In this document: positions 33,453 to 42,739 of the stretch, piece after piece
Position numbering within the stretch: the stretch's first letter is position 1
Layout of the letters: each line of letters opens with the position of its first letter
DNA from: Ardenticatenaceae bacterium
Lineage (GTDB): Bacteria > Chloroflexota > Anaerolineae > Promineifilales > Promineifilaceae
Reading direction: 5' to 3'
DNA length: 50,834 nucleotides
Assembly: GCA_020634215.1 (NCBI GenBank)
Contig: JACKCD010000042.1
Location: forward strand, 1-50,834
The notes under the pieces: generated by a model
Told to the model about the DNA's origin: nothing
What the model saw: the letters and a program-made list of their open reading frames with translations, nothing else
Databases searched by the model: none
Translations under genes and position numbers: made by a program

Positions 33453-33593
33453 TGTTCACTCGAATGCAGCCCCTGAATTTTCCAAACCCCATGACACTTT
33501 ACACTATCATTTTCGTGAAAGCAGGGAGCTACTCATATCAAAAACGGGTACCCTGTTTATATAGACTTCTTATAAAATCTGCAATATTTAGAC

Positions 33594-33622
33594 ATGACAA
33601 AATAATTATTTCGATCTATAAT
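33594..33622 (+). promoter_or_regulatory. Promoter of the ferrous-iron operon with palindromic operator
   Basis: ATGACA (33594-33599), 17 bp, TATAAT (33617-33622). The spacer contains the perfect 12-bp palindrome AAATAATTATTT (33600-33611), well placed for a repressor such as the encoded DtxR-like protein. The leader is about 75 nt and ends in AAGGAG (33692-33697). Confidence 0.7.
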
Positions 33623-33702
33623 AAAACTTGGTTCAAAGTGCGTCAAAAACATGCTATGGCTTATATGGCATCAACTCAAATGCACCTTGAAAAGGAGTTG
33701 CT

Positions 33703-34710
33703 ATGGCACCATTCGTCACTACTCTAATTTTATTAGGATTACTGCTTGTTGTCGGTTGGCCCGAAGTAGGATTGTGGGCACGCTGGCAGCGAGTACAGCA
33801 TCTGACTGAGCGCGTTATGCAAGAGGATGCGCTGAAATATATCCACAAGTGTGAAATGAAAGGGGAAACCCCCAACCTGGAAGGGGTAGCCGGAACGCTG
33901 CATATTGGCCGCAACGAAACGGCCGTTTTGCTGGACAAAATGCAGCAATCCGACCTGCTGCAGACCAAGGACGGGCAAATGCATCTCACCCCGGACGGCC
34001 GCAAGACAGCCCTCCACATCATCCGTGCCCACCGACTGTGGGAACACCATTTGGCGCAGGAAACGGGCTATGCAGAGACAGAGTGGCACGGCAAGGCAGA
34101 CAGGCGAGAGCATGAGCTATCACCAGAAGATTTGAGCGATTTGGCGGCGCGTTTGGGGAACCCAACCCACGACCCACACGGCGACCCAATTCCAACGGCC
34201 GAAGGCGAGGTAGGGCAACATGGCGGCCGGCCGTTAACGGAGCAGCCGCTTGACACCTCCCTACAAATTGTCCATTTAGAAGACGAGCCGGACACCGTAT
34301 ACGCCCAACTGGTGGCTGAGGGGCTGTACCCAGGAATGCGGTTGCGCCTGATTGAAAACGGCACGCAGCGGGTACGCTTTTGGGCTGACGGGGATGAGCA
34401 TATGCTGGCTCCCATTATCGCCAGCAATATTTCGGTATCCACAGCACCGGCTGAAGCGGCGCATGTGCATGAAGATGTGCGGTTGTTGTCAGGGGTAGGG
34501 GTAGGAGAAACGGCCGTTGTTTCCCAAATCTCCCCCCTGTGTCGCGGTGCCGAACGACGGCGCTTTATGGACTTAGGCATTTTGCCCGGCACCGTCATCA
34601 AAGCCGAAATGCGTAGCCCCAGCGGTGACCCCACTGCCTACCGCATTCGCGGCGCAGTCATCGCCCTGCGCCAAGAGCAGAGCAACCTTATTTACGTAAA
34701 ACAAGCGTGA
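33703..34710 (+). CDS. Membrane-anchored DtxR-like regulator fused to FeoA domain
   Basis: 335 aa. An N-terminal membrane helix (VTTLILLGLLLVVGWPEVGL) precedes a winged helix (VMQEDALKYIHKCEMKGETPNLEGVAGTLHIGRNETAVLLDKMQQSDLL) and a DtxR-type dimer/metal-binding region (HIIRAHRLWEHHLAQETG ... HELSPEDLSDLAARLGNP with conserved His/Glu). Two SH3-like modules follow; the last (GVGVGETAVVSQISPLCRGAERRRFMDLGILPGTVIKAEM) is a clear FeoA domain. It probably senses Fe(II)/Mn(II), represses this operon, and/or assists FeoB. A membrane-tethered DtxR is unusual. Start ATG 33703 with AAGGAG. Followed by the split feoB genes across a hairpin repeat. Confidence 0.85.
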   Translation: MAPFVTTLILLGLLLVVGWPEVGLWARWQRVQHLTERVMQEDALKYIHKCEMKGETPNLEGVAGTLHIGRNETAVLLDKMQQSDLLQTKDGQMHLTPDGRKTALHIIRAHRLWEHHLAQETGYAETEWHGKADRREHELSPEDLSDLAARLGNPTHDPHGDPIPTAEGEVGQHGGRPLTEQPLDTSLQIVHLEDEPDTVYAQLVAEGLYPGMRLRLIENGTQRVRFWADGDEHMLAPIIASNISVSTAPAEAAHVHEDVRLLSGVGVGETAVVSQISPLCRGAERRRFMDLGILPGTVIKAEMRSPSGDPTAYRIRGAVIALRQEQSNLIYVKQA

Positions 34711-34719
34711 CTATCCTGT

Positions 34720-34788
34720 TGTCATTCCCGCAAAAGCGGGAATCCATGTCTGGGGAAAAGCTGGATACCCGCCTACGCGGGTATGACA
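34720..34788. repeat. Dispersed palindromic repeat, GTCATTCCCGC type
   Basis: TGTCATTCCCGC at the left end pairs with GCGGGTATGACA at the right end. Inner hairpins (CCCGCAAAAGCGGG and CCCGCCTACGCGGG) give a four-part structure. It lies between the regulator and feoB and would be part of their shared mRNA. Confidence 0.8.
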
Positions 34789-34818
34789 CCTAGATAGATA
34801 CCAAAAGGACTTAAAATC

Positions 34819-35673
34819 ATGAGTCAAGAAAAGAAACCATTACCAACAATTCCGCTCACCTACGCCGGGTCAAACTGTGAAGGCTGCCCCGCCCACAACG
34901 CCGGGCAGCTACTGCGGCTGGGTGTCAACATGGAAAACTGGGATTTTGTGATTGCCCTGGCGGGCAACCCCAACACCGGCAAAAGCACCGTCTTCAACGC
35001 CCTCACCGGGCTGCGGCAGCACACCGGCAACTGGCCGGGCAAAACCGTCACACGAGCCGAAGGCGGGTTCAGCTATGGCGAGCATCGCTACAAAATTGTT
35101 GACCTGCCCGGCACTTACTCGCTGCTGTCCACCAGCTTGGATGAAGAAGTAGCGCGTGACTTCATTTTGTTTGGGCAGCCAGACGTGACGCTCATTGTGG
35201 TAGATGCCACCCGCCTGGAGCGCAACCTCAATTTGGTGCTGCAAGTGCTGCAAATCACCGACCGCGCCGTAGTCTGCCTCAATCTGATGGACGAGGCGGA
35301 ACGCCACGGGCTAAAGGTGGACGAACGGCGGCTGGCGCGTGACTTGGGCGTGCCGGTCGTGCCAACCGCCGCCCGCTATCGGCGCGGATTTGACCAACTG
35401 TTAGCTGCCATTGCCGATGTGGCAACGGGGCGGACGGTTTGCAAACCGCGCCACATGAAAAGCGAATCAGGCACCATTCGGCAGGCGGTGGAGCGGCTGA
35501 CGGACAAACTCCATCAGCTTTATCCGCAGTTGCCTAACGCACGTTGGGTGGCGCTGCGGCTGCTGGACGGGGATCAGCGCATCGCAACGGCCGTTCAGAA
35601 CGGCGAGCTGGGCGAACTCAGCCGCCAAACCCCCGACGATGTGCAAACCCTACACCTGGAGGCTGTCGCATGA
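34819..35673 (+). CDS. feoB: FeoB GTPase part (split FeoB, N-terminal protein)
   Basis: 284-aa G-protein half of the ferrous-iron transporter FeoB. An N-terminal CEGCPAH motif comes first. Then G1 GNPNTGKST, the FeoB-specific NWPGKTV switch I, G3 DLPGTYSL, and G4 NLMDEA, followed by most of the helical guanine-dissociation-inhibitor domain. In most bacteria this is fused to the membrane part; here the frame ends at TGA 35671-35673 within that helical domain, and the membrane protein starts in an overlapping ATGA. Start ATG 34819 with AAAGGAC upstream. It should energise or gate Fe(II) import with the partner protein. One palindrome (35586). Confidence 0.92.
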   Translation: MSQEKKPLPTIPLTYAGSNCEGCPAHNAGQLLRLGVNMENWDFVIALAGNPNTGKSTVFNALTGLRQHTGNWPGKTVTRAEGGFSYGEHRYKIVDLPGTYSLLSTSLDEEVARDFILFGQPDVTLIVVDATRLERNLNLVLQVLQITDRAVVCLNLMDEAERHGLKVDERRLARDLGVPVVPTAARYRRGFDQLLAAIADVATGRTVCKPRHMKSESGTIRQAVERLTDKLHQLYPQLPNARWVALRLLDGDQRIATAVQNGELGELSRQTPDDVQTLHLEAVA

Positions 35674-37106
35674 CCACCCTTCCCCTACCCAATAACCAAG
35701 CGACCACAGCCGACGACATTTTAAAAACGGCCGAATCCCTGCGCTGGGAAGTTGGCCGTGACTTCCACGAACGGCTCATGGAAGATGTCTACACCGAAGC
35801 GGCGCAACTCGCCGACCGCGCCGTTACTTATCCCCAGCAAAAGCCCCGCTTTGACCTGGATCGCACCATTGACCGCATCGTCACCAGCCGCCTGTGGGGT
35901 TTCCCGATGATGATTTTGCTCTTTACGCTGGTCTTCTGGATTACCATTTCCGGAGCCAACGTCCCCTCCGGCTGGTTAGCCACGCTGCTGGTGGACATGG
36001 GACACCCCTTCCTCAAAGGGTTGGCCGACGGCATCGGGCTACCGTGGTGGCTCAGTGGACTGCTCATTGACGGCATCTATCTGGCGGCGGCCTGGGTCAC
36101 AAGCGTCATGCTGCCGCCAATGGCGATTTTCTTCCCGCTGTTCACCCTGCTAGAGGATTTTGGCTATTTGCCGCGAGTGGCGTTTAACCTGGACAACATG
36201 TTCAAGAAGTCAGGGGCGCACGGCAAGCAGGCGTTGAGCATGATGATGGGGTTTGGCTGCAATGCGGCCGGCGTGGTCGCCACACGGGTGATTGACAGCC
36301 CACGCGAACGGCTGATTGCCATTATTACCAATAATTTTGCGCTGTGTAACGGCCGTTGGCCCACCCAAATTCTTATCGCCACCCTCTTCATCGGCAGCAC
36401 CGTCCCCGCCTATTTGGCCGGGCTGGTCTCCGCTCTGGCCGTGGTCAGCGTGGCACTGCTGGGGGTGATGCTTTCCTTTGCCGTCTCTTGGGGGCTGTCG
36501 CGCACGGTGTTGAAAGGGGAAGTCTCCACCTTTAGCCTGGAGCTGCCCCCCTACCGCCCGCCGCGTGTCTGGCAAACCATCTACACTTCCATGATTGACC
36601 GCACCCTGTTTGTGCTGTGGCGGGCGTTGGTGTTTGCCGTTCCCGCCGGGGCGGTCATCTGGCTGGTTGCCAATGTGCAAATTGGCGGCCTCAGCCTGGC
36701 GGAATACATTATCAATTTCCTCAACCCGCTGGGGCTGCTGCTGGGGTTAAACGGGGTGATTCTGCTGGCCTACATCGTTGCTATTCCGGCCAACGAGATT
36801 GTCATCCCTACCATCTTGATGCTGACGGTGCTGGTGACAGGCAGCGCAGGTGGCTCTGGCGCGGGGGTGATGTTTGAATTGGACTCCAATGCCGAAACGA
36901 TGGCGTTGTTTACGGCGGGGGGGTGGACGTTATTAACGGCCGTTAACCTCATGCTCTTCTCCCTCATCCACAACCCCTGCTCCACCACCATCTACACCAT
37001 CTACAAAGAAACCGGCAGCCGCAAATGGACCGCCGTCGCCGCCCTGCTGCCTGTGGCCATGGGCTTTCTCATCACGTTCCTTGTCGCCCATTCTGGCTTG
37101 TTTTGA
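35670..37106 (+). CDS. feoB: FeoB membrane part (split FeoB, C-terminal protein)
   Basis: 478-aa permease half of FeoB. The ATG at 35670 overlaps the previous stop (ATGA) and has its own GGAGG (35657-35661), so a real split gene is more likely than a sequencing frameshift. Residues 15-70 complete the helical domain. The line RTIDRIVTSRLWGFPMMILLF leads into about eight to ten membrane helices with two Gate repeats: the first LPPMAIFFPLFTLLEDFGYLPRVAF...GFGCNAAG; the second with NEIVIPTILM and FSLIHNPCSTTIYTIYKETGS. The Cys of GFGCNAAG and NPCSTT are the conserved Cys of FeoB Gate domains. Two perfect palindrome copies (36348, 36935), the second a very clear G-to-C switch point. Confidence 0.93.
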   Translation: MTTLPLPNNQATTADDILKTAESLRWEVGRDFHERLMEDVYTEAAQLADRAVTYPQQKPRFDLDRTIDRIVTSRLWGFPMMILLFTLVFWITISGANVPSGWLATLLVDMGHPFLKGLADGIGLPWWLSGLLIDGIYLAAAWVTSVMLPPMAIFFPLFTLLEDFGYLPRVAFNLDNMFKKSGAHGKQALSMMMGFGCNAAGVVATRVIDSPRERLIAIITNNFALCNGRWPTQILIATLFIGSTVPAYLAGLVSALAVVSVALLGVMLSFAVSWGLSRTVLKGEVSTFSLELPPYRPPRVWQTIYTSMIDRTLFVLWRALVFAVPAGAVIWLVANVQIGGLSLAEYIINFLNPLGLLLGLNGVILLAYIVAIPANEIVIPTILMLTVLVTGSAGGSGAGVMFELDSNAETMALFTAGGWTLLTAVNLMLFSLIHNPCSTTIYTIYKETGSRKWTAVAALLPVAMGFLITFLVAHSGLF

Positions 37107-37137
37107 TTAGCTTTGCACCATAAGAGATTGAGAGATT

Positions 37138-37187
37138 AAGAGACTGGGAGACTGAGAGACTTATAAGTCTCCCAATCTCCCAGTCTC
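37138..37187. repeat. GAGACT hairpin repeat between feoB and A2M genes
   Basis: The left arm, 37138-37162, pairs with 37163-37187 at about 23 of 25 positions around TTATAA. Composition and unit (GAGACTGGGAGACT) relate it to the repeat at 10441-10488. It lies between convergent genes and could end both transcripts. Confidence 0.75.
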
Positions 37188-37193
37188 TATCGT

Positions 37194-40100
37194 TTATTCA
37201 ATAATCACTACATCACTACTGCTACGGCCAAACACCTCTGGCGAATACATCTCCTCCGCCTTCGTCGGCGGGGTAATGAAGGAGCCGGGAGTGGTGGCGC
37301 GAGCCACATAGTCATAGCTGTACACCCCCTCCCACAGCAGCGAAGCAAACGCCTCCAGCCGCTCATCCCGCATGTTTTGGTGTTCATACCAGTTGCCCCA
37401 CCACCAATATGGCACGGGGCCGCCGTTGGGGTCGGGCGGGGCGCTTTGGGAAACGGCCAGGGCGGGGTTAATCGCTTCCAGACCGGCCGGTAATGGGTCA
37501 ACCAGGGCCACATGGTAGCGACGGTTGTCGGCCACCATTGTTAGCCGCACCCGCACCCGCGCCCCCAGCTTGATGTGCCAAACGCCGTTTTCATCCTGTA
37601 CCACATCATTGGGGTCGTCCACCGCCTCATAGCGGCGCTGCACCACAAACCCCCGGTTGAGCGGATCCAGCGTGAGGTCGGCGGGGGCGTAGTTGAGGGC
37701 GAGGCGGTAATACAAACGGCCGTTTCCCTCCTTCCCAATCACCACATTCCCCACCCCCTGCTCCGCCAAGTAGCTCATGGGAATATCCGTCTGGTAACGC
37801 TCCGTGCTGCGCCCCACAAACGCCTGCTCCCCGGCAAACGTCTCGCCCAGCCACAGCCGCGCCACAAACTCCGGCGTTTCCGCCTCAAAGGTGTTGAAGT
37901 AGCGGTCTAAGGCCAGCAGAATAAAGACATCCTCCTGGCTGTTGCCCCAATGCCCACGCACCCGGTTTGCCAGCAGCCCGTTGACCACCTTCGGAATCAG
38001 GTCGCTCTGCGGCTCTTGGCTAATCAACGTACTCAGGATAATCCCGTCAGTACGGCGGTCAGAATGGAGCATCAGGTAAGCGTCGTCGCCATAGGACGTG
38101 GTGAAGTTAGCCGCGCCGGCCGTTTCTACGGCACGGTTGGCAATGAATTGGCGAATATCGGCCGTTGCCGGGTCATCGCCCAGCACCTGCCACAGCCAGG
38201 CCAGCGATTCCAGCGACAGCCTTTCCAGCCCGGCGTCGTCCAGCAGCCGCCGCGCCTTGCCGCTGTCCTTGTCCCCCGCCAAGTCACGCACATAGAGGGC
38301 GTAGGCGCTCAACCCCCAGCGGACTTCTTGACTGTATTCCGGCGGGTAATGGCTTTCGATGTCGCGTAAGTATGCTTGCACGCTGCCTTGCATCTCGCCC
38401 GGCACGTCATACCCTTTTTGCTGCGCCATCGCCAGGGCGTGGGCGACGTGGATGGTGTAAAACGGGATGGACTCGCGGCTACGCTCCCAAACGGGGAAGC
38501 CGCCGTCGCCGTTTTGCATGGCTTGGAGGGTGGTGAGGTCGCGGGAAACGGCCGTTGCCAACTCTCCTTCACTCGGCAACCCCTCCGCCGCAAACGCCCC
38601 CAGCACGTCGCGCAGCGCCGCCACCGCCAAAATCCGCGAAGCCAACTCTTCTGACGAGTCGTAGCGGTGGGCGGTCAGATACAGCACGGCATCGGTCAAC
38701 GCTTGCAGTGCCGTAGACGAAGTACCGATTTCCAGCCCACCGTAGCCGGGAATCACCCCGTCAGGCATGGCAAACGGCTGGGCAATGGCTCCGTTGTCAT
38801 CCACCACGCCATAGGTGGCAAACGCCTCGGTGGTGGCCGGGGTATAAACGGGCAGTTCACCGTTGGCGGCATCGGCATAGCTGCCGGAAACCACCGCCAC
38901 TTGGAACCGCGCTGTCCCTGCGCTCATAGTCGTTGCCGGAAAGCGCACTTCTACGCGGTCGTTGGCCGGGACGGTGACGCGCTGCCCGGTGGAGAGGCAA
39001 GGGGACTGGGGGGCAGGGGAGCAGGGGAGAGAGAGGTTGGTGACGGTGAGGGCGACATCTACTTCTAGCGGTTGGTCGGTTTGGTTTTGCACAACGATAG
39101 GCAGCTCAAACTGGTCGCCAAAGTTGAGGAAGCGGGGAGCGGAGGGGCGCACCATGAGAGGAAGCCGCGCCGTCAGGTTGCTTTCGGCCGCGCCAAACTG
39201 GTTGTTGCCCGCCACCGCCACCGCCATGATGCGGTAGCGGGTCAGGTTGTCGGGCAGGGCAAACGTGACCTGCGCCTGGCCGCTGCCGTCGGTGGTGGCG
39301 GTGGGGGCAAAGGCAGCCAGCGGGTTGAAGTTGGTTCGCAGTTCAATGGGAGCGGCGGCGGTACCATCGTCAGCCGCAGCATTGGCAGCGACCGTCGGGG
39401 CAGGCAAGGCCATGTCAAAAGCCGCCGACTCTTCAGCAGCCATTTCGGCCGGCAACGCTTCGCCCTCAGCCACGGCATATTCTTCTACAACTGTTTCTGT
39501 CACCGTGCGAGCAAGTTCAACCGTTTCCGTGTTTGCCAAATTTTGCGGGTTGGCCAGGATGATGCTGCTGCGCCCATAGCGGCTTTGCAGCCACGACCAC
39601 TGCTGGCTGTAAAAGATGTCGAGGGGGTTGGTTAGCTGGTAGTTGGTCAGCGCCAAAATCGCTTCGTCCACAACGACCAGAGCCACTTCGGCGTTGCCGA
39701 CGGGCTGGCCGCTGGCGTTGGTGACGGTGACAGAAACGGCCGTTTCCTCCCCCGGCTCCAATTTGTCAGCCAAGGGCGCAATCGCCAGCGACAGTTCGCG
39801 GCTGTAGGGCGGCACGCTGAGGGTGAGCGAGCCGCTGGCAAAGGCGGGGCGCGGCGGCACGCCGGGCAGCGGCTCACCCGCATCGTCGGTGCGCGGAGCC
39901 GAACCAACCACATCCACCTGCACCGACAGGTTGGGCAAATGCGCCTCGGTAATCGGTATCCGCAGTGTAGTCGAGCCATCGGTCAGCGTAAACCGTTCGG
40001 TGGACAAGATGCCGCCGTGGCTGAGGGTTAGCAGCCCTTCGGCGGGGCTAAACGGGGATTGCACCAAAATTTCGGCCACGTCCCCCGGCTGGTACTCCTG

Positions 40101-42356
40101 CCGGTCGGGGATGAGGGTCAGCGTTTCCTGCTGCACGTTGCGCTGGGCAGGCTGGCTTCCGCCGCCAATCCAGCGGGTGAGCTGGCTTTGGTTTTGGCGA
40201 CCCTGGGCATCGGTGATAACGGCCGTTATTTGCACCGTCCCACCTTTCTCCGTGTTAAAGGTGCAGGCCACCGGCTCGGCGGTGGAAACCACGTCGCACG
40301 GCTGCACATCCACCGGCTCCTCGCGCCACTGGCCGTCGCGGTAGAGCCATTCCAGACGGGCGGCGGTGAGGGAAACGGCCGTTCCGGCCACTGCATTCCC
40401 GTCAATATCGGTCACAATCGCTTCAATTTCCAGCGGCTCCCCCTGCTCCACAAAGGTGCTGGGGCTGCGTAACCCCACGTAAAGCGCGGCCGGATGGACA
40501 AGCAAGCTCGTATTGGCCGACCACGCTTGCCGGTTGACATCCATCACCGTCGCTTCAGCCCGCACCGTAAACGGCTGGTTGCCTTCCAGCGCCTCAAAAT
40601 CAATCTGCAAATAATGCTCGCCAGCAGCATCGGTCACGCCGCTAAACGTTTCTGAGATTTGACCCGTCTGACCAGGGAAGCCGTAATCTATCCGTTCAAT
40701 GGCTGGCCCACCAAAGCTATCGCCAAAGAACCACCACGGCACCCAAGTGCCGAAGGTGAAGTCGGGCCAGTTGGGGGGGGTGTAGCTGCCGGGGGTGGAG
40801 GTGACAGCCCAGGTGGTGTCGGCGTTGGGCAGCGAGCCACCGGCAAAGTAGCTGGCACTCACGGCCACGGTGGCACTGTCGCCCACCACATAGGGGCCGC
40901 TGCTTTCCTCCCGCGCCTGCACGGCAAATTCGGGGCGGCGGAACTCCTGAATCTGGAAGTCGTGGTAGCTGTCGTGGCCGGGCATGTTTTGGGAAATGCC
41001 CGGTGCTTGCAGGCTCATGTAGGCGTAGCCGAGGTTGCTGTTTTGCGGCACGGTGAAGGCGAAATCGAAGCCACCAAAGGCGTTGACAGGGGCAGTACCG
41101 TTGGCGATTTCGTTGCCTTGAGGGTCGTAGGCTTGGTAGGAAACGGCCGTTACCCCATCCCCCGGCAGCGAAATGGCACCATCGGTGGCACTGATATGGC
41201 GCAGCCACCCTTTGAAGTGGGCTTCTTCGCCGGGGCGGTACATTTTGCGGTCGTCGAAGATGTGCCAACGCAGTTCGTCCTGCGGGGTTTGCTGCTGCCA
41301 GCCGAACTCATCCCAGTAGTAGGGGTTGGCGGGCAAAATGGCGCTGTCGTCTCCCTGACGCGCTACCAGATATTGGATGTTGCCGTCAGACAGATTAAAG
41401 CGAGCCAGGCCATCGCCGTTGGTGGACTGGGTGGGCGAGGCAGCATTAGCGGTGATGGCAACGTCGGTCAGCGGTGCGCCATCGTTGAGGCTGGTGGCCC
41501 AGGCGACAAGCTGGCTATGATCGGCAAAGGCATCGAGGCCGATTTGGGTCACTTGCACCCAGGCCTGCATCGTTTGCCCCTTGCGCTCCCACTCGTTTTG
41601 GAAGGGGCCGGGGGGCTGGACGATGACGATGAAGTGGCCGCTGGAACGGCCGTTTAGCGCGTCGGTGAGGGAAACGGCCGTTTCGGTCAGCACATCCTCC
41701 TCATATTCAACGGTCATTGTGTCATCCACCACCAGTTGGCCGGGCGGCGTGGGAACATACTCCTGCTGGTCAAACTCACGGCGATAGGCGGTATAGGCGG
41801 GCCAGTCGCTCGGTTCGACGGCGTAGATTTGGACGTTTAGCTCGCCGTAGTTCATCACATAGAGCGTCACGCTGGGGTCGGCGGCGGAGGGGTCGGTGGT
41901 GATGAGGATGTCGGAGGAGCCGGAGAGGAAGGGAATGGCCGTTGTCACATCAAAATGCACCGTTTCCGCATCGCCCAGCGTTTGGCCGAACAGATCTTTT
42001 AAGCCGCCATCAACGGTGACGCTGTAGGTGGTGCGCCCTTTGGTCAGCCCCTGAATGGTGAGGCTGTTGTAGTTAAGCTGCACTGTCGCCCCCGGCAGGG
42101 CTGGCTCGATGCGGATTTGGCCGTCGCTAAAGGCAGCCGGGTCGAGGGGGTTGCTAAATTCTATGATGAAAGGGGTTAGCGGCGGACATGGCCCCTCAGA
42201 CCAGTTGCACAGGGAGCGGGTAATTCGCAGCGGGGGGTAGGTGCGGAAGGTGAACGATTGGGTAGCGGTGGTGGTGCGTGGCCCTTCGGCGGAGGGGGTG
42301 CCGGCCGGAACAGTGACTTGGATGCTGCTGTCGGGCGGAAAAGCCCCCTGAGGGCG
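37194..42356 (-). pseudogene. Alpha-2-macroglobulin-like protein, 3' part (gene split by IS)
   Basis: About 1,720 codons of a bacterial alpha-2-macroglobulin, a giant envelope protein thought to trap foreign proteases. It carries the MG beta domains, the bait-region MG/A2M blocks (for example NNQFGAAESNLTARLPLMVRPSAPRFL), and the helical thioester domain plus C-terminal receptor-like domain. The thioester block (consensus GCxEQ) reads YDSSEELASR, so Cys and Gln are missing and covalent trapping is unlikely, as in MagD-type homologues. The frame runs unbroken to the IS at 42356. TAG lies just beyond inside the element, so this half lacks its natural start; a GTG at 42083 might give a secretion-less product. 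Joining it to 44672-45719 at RPQG restores one frame. It has eight perfect palindrome copies. Confidence 0.88.
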
Positions 42357-42466
42357 ACACTAGGCCACATGAAAGTGGACACATTTGGTACACGCTACTT
42401 CGGCAGGAAAGAGAGCCACAGGAAACAGTAACCCAGTGGTATAAGCAGTTAGTGTAAGTATAAGAG

Positions 42467-42730
42467 CTATTCATCCCGCTCCATTTGGGCTAAAGCACTC
42501 TCTAAAGCTGGTTGTAGCTCAACTGGGAAGTTGTCAGGCCAGTAACGGCCCTGTTGGTAACGAAGCATATCCTCAATCGTTACCAGCCATGTTTTACCAG
42601 AGCGACGCGAGCGCAAAGCACCGCGCCGACAAGCATCACTTACCGCATTGCGCGACAAGCCCCAAAGTTGGGCAGCTTCTTGAGCCGTAATAACAGCAAA
42701 CAAACAGTTAGAATCGTTGTTTTTGTGCAT
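42467..42730 (-). CDS. Small helix-turn-helix (excisionase/MerR-like) accessory protein of the IS
   Basis: 87 aa from ATG 42730 (a GTG at 42736 is also in frame). VITAQEAAQLWGLSRNAVSDACRRGALRSRRSGKTWLVTIEDMLRY is a typical excisionase-like winged helix (helix-turn-helix, then Lys-x-Trp wing). It starts 9 bp after the transposase stop, so it is the second gene of the element's operon. It probably controls transposase expression or assists excision. It could be an autonomous DNA-binding passenger. Confidence 0.78.
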   Translation of the reverse strand: MHKNNDSNCLFAVITAQEAAQLWGLSRNAVSDACRRGALRSRRSGKTWLVTIEDMLRYQQGRYWPDNFPVELQPALESALAQMERDE

Positions 42731-42739
42731 ACGCACAGT

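Noticed and set aside
37194..42083. A2M fragment read as a normal 1,629-aa gene from GTG 42083
   Set aside because: The frame is open right up to the IS junction and joins the 44672-45719 part after excision; the GTG is internal.
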